The notes beneath the pieces are model-generated. The model had not been told where the DNA came from. It made no database searches and saw only the letters and a list, made by a program, of their open reading frames with translations. From positions 1 through 64,000 of the forward strand of contig JAQGLY010000016.1 of the NCBI GenBank assembly GCA_028292625.1: a DNA stretch of 64,000 bases, given 5' to 3'. Shown in pieces: positions 8,221-15,414 of the stretch (position 1 is the stretch's first letter; every line of letters starts with the position of its first letter). This DNA comes from Herbaspirillum sp. (GTDB lineage Bacteria; Pseudomonadota; Gammaproteobacteria; Burkholderiales; Burkholderiaceae_D). A program made the translations under genes and the position numbers.

Positions 8221-9158
8221 TAGCGGATGCGTGGATCAAGCAAGGAATACAGCACATCGATGACGAGATTGATAAGCACGTAGAGCGTCGAGAAAAGCAG
8301 GATCAACGCCTGGATGATCGGATAATCGCGCGCCAGCACGGCCTCCAGCACCAGCCGTCCCACGCCGGGGATATTGAATACCGATTCCGTGACCACCACA
8401 CCGCCGATCAGCATGGCGATGCTTACGCCGATGATGGTGACGATCGGCACGGCCGCATTGCCCAGTGCGTGATTGATCAGCACCGCGGATTCCTTGAGGC
8501 CTTTGGCGCGGGCGGTGCGGATGAAGTCCTCTCCCATTACCTCGATGACGCTGGTGCGCACAATGCGCGCGATCAACGCGATATAGGCGGTGCTCAACGC
8601 CATTGTCGGCAAAATCAGCCGCTGCAGGAATGGCCACAGACCCGCCGACAGCGGCTGATAGCCTTGCACCGGCAACCAGCCCAGCCAACGCGCAAACACC
8701 AGGATCAGTATGTAGCCGATGATGAACACCGGTACCGAGAAGCCCAGCACAGAGGAGGCCATGACCAAGCGGTCCAGCGGCTTTCCCTGCTGCCAGGCGG
8801 CCAGCACGCCAACCGGAATGGCGATCAGAACGGCAATCACGATGGTGGCGAGACACAGCGCCAGCGTGGGGCCGAAACGATCAGCGATCATGCCGGAGAC
8901 CGGCAAACCGGAAATCAGCGAAGTACCCAGATCGCCCCGCAGCAACTGGCCTATCCAGATGAAGAACTGCGTCACGACCGGCTTGTCCAGCCCCATGCTC
9001 ACCCGTATCGCATTCAGTTGTTCCGGCGAGGCGCCGTCGCCGGCGAGAATGATGGCGGGGTCGCCGGAGGATAGTCGCAACAGCGCAAAGACGATGACGG
9101 CCACCACCGCAAGCACAGGGATGGCGGCCAACAGACGGCGCAAGAGAAAAGTAGGCAT
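8217..9158 (-). CDS. ABC importer permease, DppB/GsiC type
   Basis: A 313-residue six-helix permease of the B type. It has the typical N-terminus MPTFLLRRLLAAIPVLAVVAV, a periplasmic segment with SGDPAIILAGDGASPEQL, the loop EDFIRTARAKGLKE near residues 205-218 and the usual end LLDPRIRY. The protein is full length, although its TAG stop (8217-8219) falls within the terminal repeat of the MITE-like element. It follows the binding protein gene by 18 bases and pairs with the permease at 7047-7943. Confidence 0.9.
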   Translation of the reverse strand: MPTFLLRRLLAAIPVLAVVAVIVFALLRLSSGDPAIILAGDGASPEQLNAIRVSMGLDKPVVTQFFIWIGQLLRGDLGTSLISGLPVSGMIADRFGPTLALCLATIVIAVLIAIPVGVLAAWQQGKPLDRLVMASSVLGFSVPVFIIGYILILVFARWLGWLPVQGYQPLSAGLWPFLQRLILPTMALSTAYIALIARIVRTSVIEVMGEDFIRTARAKGLKESAVLINHALGNAAVPIVTIIGVSIAMLIGGVVVTESVFNIPGVGRLVLEAVLARDYPIIQALILLFSTLYVLINLVIDVLYSLLDPRIRY

Positions 9159-9176
9159 GGGGAGGATTGATTATTT

Positions 9177-10766
9177 TCAGTTCTTCGCCATATCCCAGAA
9201 CACCGGCGCCGGAGCCCGCAATTCGGTCGTCACGTTTTTGCGCAAGGCCGTGACCGGTGAACGCTCGCCCATCGGTATGACAACCACGTTGTCGATCGCC
9301 AAATGCTGGATCTCCGCAGCGATTTTCTTTTGCTCGGCCAGATTCCCGGTGCGCGCCATCTTCATGCGCAGCGCTTCGATTTCCGGCACGTCGGGCCAAC
9401 CGAACCAGGCTCCGGCGCCATTGGCGGCGATGGTCTGGGAGCCCACCGGGTCGGCCAGCGCGGACAGCGGACTCATGGTGCTGAAAATGTTCCAGCCGCC
9501 CTTGGAAATGGCTTCTTTGGACGTGCGGCGCACGGTCACGGTCTGCCAGTCCATCGCCTGCAACTGGACAACGAAGCCGGCCTTGCGCAGCGCTTGCGCA
9601 TAGACCGGAGGCATGGCGGTGGAGGTCGGCTGGTCGGTCGGGTGCAGGATCACCACCGGCGTGCCGTCGTACTTGGCGGCCTTGAGCATGGCGGCGGCCT
9701 TGACCGGATCGCCCTTGACGAACTTGTCGGCATCCACGTTAGTCGCGTATACGCTGTCGCAGCCGTACAGGGATGCGCAAACCCGGTAGTATTTCGGATT
9801 GCCGACCTGCGCCTGCAGCACGGCCTCCTGGTCGATCGCACGCAACGCGGCCTGGCGGATGAGCTTGTTGTTGAACGGCGGCTGCGTGAAGTTGAGCCGC
9901 GCGACGTTCTGCGAACCGCGCTCCTTGTATTCCTTGAGCACGATCTCGGGATTGTGCTCAAGCATCGGAATCAGGTCGCCCGGCACGTCCTCGATAAGGT
10001 CGATCTCGTTACTCATCAGGGCATTGACGGCCGTCATTGGATCGGACATCGTGACCCATTTCACCCGATCCACCTTGACCACTTTGCCGCCGGCCAATCC
10101 GCTGGCCGGTTCCCGGCGCGGCACATAGTCCTTGAACTTTTCAAATACCGCCTGTACGCCGGGACGGTATTCGGCGTTGACGAAGCGGAAGGGGCCCGAA
10201 CCGATCGTCTCCTTGATCGGCTGGGTCGGCGGCGTTTGCGCGACGCGCTGCGGCATCATGAAAGGGACCAGATTGCTCGGCCGCGACAGCGCGCGCAGCG
10301 CGATATCCGTCGGTTCCTTGAAGGTCATGGTGAAGGTTTTGGCGTCAACTACTTTCATCTCCTTCATCAGATTAGTCATCACCTGGCCCAGCTTGTCCTG
10401 GGCCGCAAAGCGCTGAATCGAAGCCACGCAATCGTCCGCCGTGACAGGCGCGCCGTCATGCCATTTAAGACCGTCGCGCAGCGTGAAGGTGTAAGTCTTG
10501 CCATCGGGCGAGACGGTCCACTTTTCCGCCATTTGAGGCTGCACCTTGTTTTTTGCATCGAGTGACAGCAAAGTGTCGTAAACCATGTAACCGTAATCCC
10601 GGACGATTTCGGTGGTGGTAATGATCGGATCCAGCGAACGCAGACTCGCATGCATGACGGCCGTAATGGTCTGGGCCTGTGCTGCGGCGGCGACGCCCAG
10701 GCTCAAGGCCATCGAGGTCACGACGGCGCCGGCGGTGCGGCGGATATTGGATATCGGGTGATGCAT
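9177..10766 (-). CDS. periplasmic substrate-binding protein of the ABC importer (SBP_bac_5)
   Basis: A 529-residue extracytoplasmic binding protein of the dipeptide/oligopeptide/nickel family. I start it at 10766, where GAGGAG lies 10 bases before the ATG. An earlier in-frame ATG would put 44 unlikely residues before the signal peptide. The signal sequence (RRTAGAVVTSMALSLGVAAAAQAQ) is followed by the family motifs SLDPIITTTE, LRDGLKWHDGAPVTADD and IGSGPFRF. It is the first gene of the operon, as expected for the most highly expressed component. The ligand is unknown; the fused ATPase and the nearby M14 deacylase suggest small peptides or acylated amino acids. Confidence 0.9.
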   Translation of the reverse strand: MHHPISNIRRTAGAVVTSMALSLGVAAAAQAQTITAVMHASLRSLDPIITTTEIVRDYGYMVYDTLLSLDAKNKVQPQMAEKWTVSPDGKTYTFTLRDGLKWHDGAPVTADDCVASIQRFAAQDKLGQVMTNLMKEMKVVDAKTFTMTFKEPTDIALRALSRPSNLVPFMMPQRVAQTPPTQPIKETIGSGPFRFVNAEYRPGVQAVFEKFKDYVPRREPASGLAGGKVVKVDRVKWVTMSDPMTAVNALMSNEIDLIEDVPGDLIPMLEHNPEIVLKEYKERGSQNVARLNFTQPPFNNKLIRQAALRAIDQEAVLQAQVGNPKYYRVCASLYGCDSVYATNVDADKFVKGDPVKAAAMLKAAKYDGTPVVILHPTDQPTSTAMPPVYAQALRKAGFVVQLQAMDWQTVTVRRTSKEAISKGGWNIFSTMSPLSALADPVGSQTIAANGAGAWFGWPDVPEIEALRMKMARTGNLAEQKKIAAEIQHLAIDNVVVIPMGERSPVTALRKNVTTELRAPAPVFWDMAKN

Positions 10767-10976
10767 GGTCTTTTTATCTCCTCGGCGAAATGAACGGTGC
10801 AGCGAACAGGTCCGACAGCAAATTGCATGCCATCGCAATCGAAGGTGTTTCATCCGAATCCAACGCGGGATCATCGGCAACGCTCTACAAGCGTGCACTT
10901 TTTAAATATTTCTCAACCGGGGATACCCAGCCCGCACCTTAATGTACCATTTGCTCGACCGTGACGCACCCAGAGA

Positions 10977-10992
10977 TGGCGCGATTTTTGCA
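10977..10992 (+). promoter_or_regulatory. strong sigma-54 (RpoN) promoter for the M14-family enzyme
   Basis: TGGCGCGATTTTTGCA matches the consensus TGGCACGNNNNTTGCA at every fixed position but one, with correct GG-GC spacing. It faces the M14 gene. Transcription would start near 11003, giving a leader of about 178 bases that contains a hairpin. Confidence 0.65.
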
Positions 10993-11032
10993 TAAGTGCG
11001 CTAGCCAATCGAAATCGATTCATCAAGGAACA

Positions 11033-11057
11033 CCGGCGCACTGTCCAAGTGCGCCGG
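11033..11057 (+). promoter_or_regulatory. leader hairpin before the M14-family gene
   Basis: CCGGCGCACT pairs perfectly with AGTGCGCCGG across the 5-base loop GTCCA. It lies about 30-55 bases into the leader predicted from the sigma-54-like promoter, has no T tract after it, and sits well before the TTG start at 11181. It might be an mRNA-stabilising 5' stem or a regulator target. Confidence 0.35.
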
Positions 11058-11180
11058 GACGGCTTAACAATAAGGGTAATTGTGGTCGGTACGGTTTCAG
11101 CCATCGGATACGACAGGGCTGTTTGGCCTTGGTAAGAAGGCAATATTTTATTCGTGTAATTTCAATTAGGAGTCAAGTCT

Positions 11181-12164
11181 TTGAATACCTTGGAAAAAAT
11201 CCGCGCTACATTGCCAGCCTACCCGATCGAGGTGAGCTTGCCCGATATCGACAAGTGGAAGAAGGGCAATACCGGCGTCGATTACGTGCATACGTTCGAC
11301 AGCGGCGTCGCCGGGCAGCATGTGATGATCATGGCGCTTACCCACGGCAATGAAGTCAGTGGCGCAATCGTGCTAGACCAGCTTCTGCAACTCGGCTTGC
11401 GCCCGCTCAAAGGACGCGTCACGCTGGGTTTTGCCAATGTCGATGCCTATAAGCGTTTCGACAAGGACGATGCCGATGCCTCGCGCTATGTCGACGAGGA
11501 CATGAACCGTGTCTGGTCCAAAGCCAAACTGGACAGCAATCAGGACTCCGTGGAGTTGCGCCGCGCGCGCGCCTTGCGCCCTATCGTCGACACCGTCGAT
11601 CTGTTGCTCGACATGCATTCGATGCATGAAGAATCGGCGGCGTTGATGATGTGCGGCCCGCTGGTCAAAGGCATGCGCTTCGCCGCTGAAATCGGCGCGC
11701 CGGAACATGTGGTCGCCGACCCCGGCCATCTGAACGGCAGCCGGCTGCGCGAATACGGCGGTTTCGGCGATCCGTACAGCTTGAAGAACGCGTTGCTGAT
11801 CGAGAGCGGACAGCATTTCTCGCTGCAAAGCAAGAAAGTTGCGCTGGATGTGGCGGCACGCTTCCTGATTACCACCGGCGCGGTGGCGGAGGCGGATCTG
11901 GCAAGCTTCCTGTTGCCGAAACCGGCCTCGCAACGCTTCCGTGAAGTGACGCAGCCAATCACCGCCGATACGATGGATTTCGAATTCACGCAGGATTTCC
12001 GGGGGCTGGAATTGATCGAAAAAGCCGGCACCGTGATTGCCCGCGACGGTCAGCGCGAACTGGTCAGCCCTTACGATCGATGCGTGATGATCATGCCTTC
12101 GTTGCGCCACCTCGGCCCCGGCGTGACAGTGCTGCGCCTGGCCAAAGTGCTGGACTTCAAATAA
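11181..12164 (+). CDS. M14-type succinylglutamate desuccinylase/aspartoacylase family protein
   Basis: A 327-residue zinc-dependent amidohydrolase fold. The zinc motif HGNE (ALTHGNEVSG near residues 53-62), the central LLDMHSMHE and the later ESGQHF match the AstE/AspA branch, which removes acyl groups from N-acyl amino acids. The start is TTG, preceded at 8 bases by TAGGAGT; the next in-frame ATG would cut into the zinc domain. It is transcribed away from the ABC importer and has its own sigma-54-like promoter. This suggests that imported acylated amino acids or peptides are deacylated for nitrogen. Substrate specificity is not visible. Confidence 0.82.
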   Translation: MNTLEKIRATLPAYPIEVSLPDIDKWKKGNTGVDYVHTFDSGVAGQHVMIMALTHGNEVSGAIVLDQLLQLGLRPLKGRVTLGFANVDAYKRFDKDDADASRYVDEDMNRVWSKAKLDSNQDSVELRRARALRPIVDTVDLLLDMHSMHEESAALMMCGPLVKGMRFAAEIGAPEHVVADPGHLNGSRLREYGGFGDPYSLKNALLIESGQHFSLQSKKVALDVAARFLITTGAVAEADLASFLLPKPASQRFREVTQPITADTMDFEFTQDFRGLELIEKAGTVIARDGQRELVSPYDRCVMIMPSLRHLGPGVTVLRLAKVLDFK

Positions 12165-12177
12165 TGTGACCCAGACC

Positions 12178-12199
12178 CCCCGGCGGTGCTTCGCCGGGG
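12178..12199 (+). terminator. stem-loop after the M14-family gene
   Basis: CCCCGGCG and CGCCGGGG form an 8-bp GC stem around a 6-base loop, 14 bases after the stop codon. Only two T residues follow, so termination strength is uncertain. Confidence 0.5.
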
Positions 12200-12240
12200 T
12201 TCGTGCGGCTCCCTCACTCCGGTTCGCTCCTGAACTTGTC

Positions 12241-12411
12241 CGCATCGACGCCCATTGCCGAACCGGCAACAGCGGCGCACAATTAATCAATCATGCAATG
12301 AATCGCCTCAACCGGTCCGCGCCAGCGTATCATCGCGTGCTCAAGCTGTCCCCACGCCATCGCCGATATGGCCCAGGCCATCCCGTTGCGTCGGCCGTGC
12401 GCGCACCCTGA
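12241..12411 (+). pseudogene. decayed duplicate of the comM 3' end
   Basis: This stretch matches the last part of comM (about 2382-2582) in the same orientation. Over the first 98 aligned bases I count 16 differences. The translation keeps GAQL, HAMNRLN and AYHRVLKL, which occur in ComM at the equivalent place. After that a one-base shift changes the frame; the original frame resumes as AIADMAQAIPLRR, and some 30 bases of comM are missing. The similarity ends right after the TGA and the next bases AACA, which both copies share. An open frame drawn from 12166 through it is not a gene. With intact comM it brackets about 9.7 kb. Confidence 0.8.
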
Positions 12412-12465
12412 ACATGCTTCATTTTATTTATTGTCATGATTGCCCGAGCCGCCGACCGATCCGCC

Positions 12466-12993
12466 ATGCAGAGATTTTCACCATCATTCCCGATTTGCGC
12501 CTTGTTCCTGTCAAGCCTGTTAATTGCCTGCTCCCCCGAATACAATTGGCGCGAAACGCACGGCAACACTGTTCCCTTTACAATATTGCTGCCTGGAAAA
12601 CCTGATTCGTTTACACAAGCGATTACGCTCGACGGCACATCGGTCTCCATGACCATGACCGCGACCGAGGTGAACGGCGTGACATTCGCGGTCGGCACCG
12701 CGCGTTTTCCGGATGAAGCGGCAGCGCAAAATGCATTAAACCAAATGAAAGCAGCACTGATCAAAAACATTGAGGGGGTCCCGATCGACCTCCCGGTGCC
12801 GGGCAGGGAAATCGCCGGCGTCCGCGCGGTAACGTTCAGCGCCAATGGGACACTCAGAGGAAAACCGCTGCAAATGACGGGACGCCTATATAGTGTTGAA
12901 AAACGTGTCTATCAGATCATTCTGGTCGGCGATCCCAAGAAAATGACGCCCGACGCGCGCGAGATGTTTTTCACCTCGTTTCGACCGAATTAA
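12466..12993 (+). CDS. small predicted lipoprotein of unknown function
   Basis: A 175-residue protein with a lipoprotein signal: MQRFSPSFPICALFLSSLLIAC, with the lipobox Cys at residue 22. An in-frame ATG at 12436 would add ten residues; neither start has a good ribosome binding site, and 12466 gives the more usual signal length. The mature domain is rich in beta-strand patterns (VPFTILLPGKPDSF, GRLYSVEKRVYQIILVGD, ending FFTSFRPN). That ending resembles small periplasmic domain families in Betaproteobacteria, but I cannot name it. It stands alone between the comM remnant and the DUF1840 gene. Confidence 0.7.
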   Translation: MQRFSPSFPICALFLSSLLIACSPEYNWRETHGNTVPFTILLPGKPDSFTQAITLDGTSVSMTMTATEVNGVTFAVGTARFPDEAAAQNALNQMKAALIKNIEGVPIDLPVPGREIAGVRAVTFSANGTLRGKPLQMTGRLYSVEKRVYQIILVGDPKKMTPDAREMFFTSFRPN

Positions 12994-13039
12994 TTATCAT
13001 CTATTAGTTGTTATTTAAACCAGCAGAGAGAAGAACCCT

Positions 13040-13384
13040 ATGTTACTGACGTTCAAATCCAAAGGCGCGGCCGATGTGCTGATGTACGAAAACCATGCCA
13101 AACGCATTCTCGACCTGCTGCACAAAGACACCAAAATCGGCGTTATCACCGCGGCCGAGACGGCCCATGCCGTCAGCGTGCTGGAAAAAGAGATCCTCAA
13201 TAACCGCAGCCACGAGGCCAGCGAAGCCATCCGGCAGGATATCAACGCCCACCACAACGAGAACGGCGACGATAACAAGCACGAACACATCGATCTGGTG
13301 AGTTTCGCCAATCGCGCTTATCCGTTGCTGGACATGCTGCGCGAAGCGCAAAAAGGCAATTACGACGTGCTGTGGGGCGTGTAA
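13040..13384 (+). CDS. DUF1840 family protein
   Basis: A 114-residue soluble protein beginning MLLTFKSKGAADVLMYENHA, the recognisable DUF1840 N-terminus (SKAAADVIM-type). The segment DLLHKDTKIGVITAAETAHAVSVLEKEI is predicted helical. DUF1840 genes are commonly found beside rsmB or the deformylase cluster in Burkholderiales. Here rsmB begins 12 bases later, suggesting one transcript. The function is unknown; partner genes point to a link with translation or the cell envelope, but that is only association. Confidence 0.85.
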   Translation: MLLTFKSKGAADVLMYENHAKRILDLLHKDTKIGVITAAETAHAVSVLEKEILNNRSHEASEAIRQDINAHHNENGDDNKHEHIDLVSFANRAYPLLDMLREAQKGNYDVLWGV

Positions 13385-13396
13385 CGACCGTGTGCG

Positions 13397-14764
13397 GTGT
13401 CGACGCCGCCGCGCGGCGGTAGCACCGACCTGAGCGCAACAAAAATAAACGTGAATCTCATTTCCGATAAAAACGATCCGCTGGCGCTCAATCTGCGCCA
13501 TGCGGCGCAAGCCGTCGCCCAGGTCAAGGGCGGAACCGCCCTGCCGCAGGCGTTGAACCGGATTTTCCTGGACAGCGCCGCATCGCCGCGCGCGCGCGGC
13601 GCAATTCAGGACATCGCCTATCGCACCATGCGCCATCTCGGGCTGGCCGAAGGCTTGCTGGCCTTGTTGGTCGTCAAACCGGTGCAATCGCCGCTGCTGC
13701 AAGGTTTGCTGCTGTGCGCGCTTTCTTTGCTGGCCGATACCGAAGACAGCGCCTACGACGCCTTCACCGTGGTCGACCAGGCGGTCGACGCGGCGGCAGC
13801 CGATCCAGACATGCAACATGCCAAGGGCATGGTCAACGCAGTGCTGCGCCGTTTCCTGCGCGAACAGGCGACGCTGCTGCCGCAAGCCGGAAAAACGCCG
13901 GCCGGCAGCTGGAATTATCCGGTCTGGTGGATCGACCGCATCAAGGCCGCCTATCCGGAGCAATGGCAAGCGATTCTGCAGACCGGCAACCGGCAGCCGC
14001 CGCTGACGCTGCGCGTCAACCGGCGCAAAACCGACACCGCCGCCTATTTGCGGATACTGCAAGACGCAGGGCTGGACGCCGCCATCATCGGACCGTTCGC
14101 GGTGAAATTGCACAAACCCGTCCCGGTCGCCCAGATTCCAGGCTTCGCCGACGGGCTGGCGTCGGTCCAGGATGCCGCCGCGCAACTGGCCGCGCCGTTG
14201 CTGGACGTCCACGACGGCATGCGCGTGCTCGACGCCTGCGCCGCGCCCGGTGGCAAAACCGGCCATTTACTGGAAATCGCCGATATTGAACTCACCGCAG
14301 TGGATCGCGACCCGCAACGCATGCGCCGCGTGGCTGACAATCTGGCGCGCCTGCGGCTGTCGGCGACGCTGCTGACCGGCGATGCGGGCAGCCCCAGCTG
14401 GTGGGACGGCCGCCGTTTCGACCGCATCCTGGCCGACGTGCCCTGCACCGCGTCAGGAATCGTGCGCCGGCATCCCGATATTCGCTGGTTGCGGCGTAAA
14501 ACGGATACTATCCAACTTGCAACACTTTCGGCCGCGATTCTGGACAATCTTTGGCAGATGCTCGAGCCGAATGGTAAATTACTGCTGGTAACATGTTCGC
14601 TGTGGCCGCAGGAATCGGAACAACAGGCAGCTGCTTTCGGTGCGCGCAATAACGATGCATGCCGATTGCCGGCGCCCGGCCAATTACTTCCGGCAGCAAC
14701 TCAGGAACAGGATCATGACGGCCTGTTCTACGCGCTATTCCAGAAAAACGGCACAGGAATTTGA
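13397..14764 (+). CDS. rsmB: 16S rRNA (cytosine-967 C5) methyltransferase RsmB
   Basis: A 455-residue protein that methylates C967 of 16S rRNA using SAM. A NusB-like RNA-binding domain occupies about 25-165. The Rossmann methyltransferase domain shows DACAAPGGKTGHLLE near 278, the motif IV Cys in DVPCTASG near 348 and the motif VI Cys in LLLVTCSLW near 397. The start is GTG at 13397; another GTG at 13451 (VNLISDKND) is also possible, as neither has a clear ribosome binding site. The stop overlaps the next gene by one base (TGATG). Confidence 0.93.
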   Translation: MSTPPRGGSTDLSATKINVNLISDKNDPLALNLRHAAQAVAQVKGGTALPQALNRIFLDSAASPRARGAIQDIAYRTMRHLGLAEGLLALLVVKPVQSPLLQGLLLCALSLLADTEDSAYDAFTVVDQAVDAAAADPDMQHAKGMVNAVLRRFLREQATLLPQAGKTPAGSWNYPVWWIDRIKAAYPEQWQAILQTGNRQPPLTLRVNRRKTDTAAYLRILQDAGLDAAIIGPFAVKLHKPVPVAQIPGFADGLASVQDAAAQLAAPLLDVHDGMRVLDACAAPGGKTGHLLEIADIELTAVDRDPQRMRRVADNLARLRLSATLLTGDAGSPSWWDGRRFDRILADVPCTASGIVRRHPDIRWLRRKTDTIQLATLSAAILDNLWQMLEPNGKLLLVTCSLWPQESEQQAAAFGARNNDACRLPAPGQLLPAATQEQDHDGLFYALFQKNGTGI

Positions 14765-15414
14765 TGCAAGCACCTCGGCGCCCTCCACAGCAGATTCAAG
14801 CCGCTTTCCGACCGGCACGCCGGACATCGACCCCGATACCCGCAACACGGCGCTTCATCCTGCATTTGACGGCGCTGCTGCTGATCGCACTGATTGCCCT
14901 GGCCGTCCCAATACGGGCGCACGCCGCCGAAATCGCTATCCTGAACGCCTCGCTCGACAGCACGGAAGAGGGTTACCGCCTGTCGACCGCCTATTCCTTC
15001 GAACTCAATCACGGCCTCGAATCGACCATCATGCGCGGCGTGCCGCTCTACTTCACGACCGACGTTGAAGTGACCCGCCACCGCTGGTATTGGCTCGATC
15101 AGACCGCCGCCTCCACATCGCAGACCATCCGCGTTTCCTACAACGTGCTGACCCGGCAATTCCATGCTTCGGTCAATAACAGTTTGCAGCAGAATTTCGG
15201 CTCGCTGGAAGATGTCATGGCGTTCGTGCGGCGCCCGCCGCGCTGGATCATTGCCGGATTGAAAGACCTGCGTTCCGGCGAGACCTACAACGTCGCGGTG
15301 CGCATGCGGCTAGACGTCGCGCAGCTATCCAAGCCGCTTCAGGTCAACGCCCTGAACGACAGCGACTGGCGCCTGTCGTCAAACTGGATCAGCTTCAACT
15401 ATAGACCCGAATGA
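14764..15414 (+). CDS. DUF4390 family exported protein
   Basis: A 216-residue protein with a long N-terminal region and a hydrophobic segment (FILHLTALLLIALIALAVP, about 30-48) ending at AHAAEI, a probable signal peptide. The mature part (ILNASLDSTEEGYRLSTAYSFELN, WYWLDQ) is the DUF4390 pattern. The gene lies in the conserved order rsmB-DUF4390-ntrY. It starts at the ATG overlapping the rsmB stop and overlaps ntrY by 4 bases, so all three are coupled. It probably acts in the periplasm with the NtrY-like sensor, though this is inferred only from gene order. Confidence 0.85.
   Translation: MQAPRRPPQQIQAAFRPARRTSTPIPATRRFILHLTALLLIALIALAVPIRAHAAEIAILNASLDSTEEGYRLSTAYSFELNHGLESTIMRGVPLYFTTDVEVTRHRWYWLDQTAASTSQTIRVSYNVLTRQFHASVNNSLQQNFGSLEDVMAFVRRPPRWIIAGLKDLRSGETYNVAVRMRLDVAQLSKPLQVNALNDSDWRLSSNWISFNYRPE

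Larger units (their letters stand above)
10767..11180. other. divergent intergenic region between the ABC importer and the M14 enzyme
   Basis: These 414 bases hold a strong sigma-54-like promoter facing right and a 10-bp-stem hairpin in the predicted leader. An AT-rich stretch (about 10896-10917) may hold the importer promoter facing left, but I cannot define it. TTGC-N8-GCAA, an inverted repeat near 10823-10838, is a possible regulator site. No gene is seen. Confidence 0.55.

Noticed and set aside
2583-12240. A phage or integrative element with its own integrase
   Set aside because: Every gene in the block was read; none is an integrase, excisionase, transposase or transfer gene, so only the flanking repeats support an insertion.
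12166-12411. An 81-codon open frame after the M14 gene
   Set aside because: Its central part is the comM 3' remnant read in the comM frame until a frameshift; there is no ribosome binding site. Listed as a pseudogene instead.
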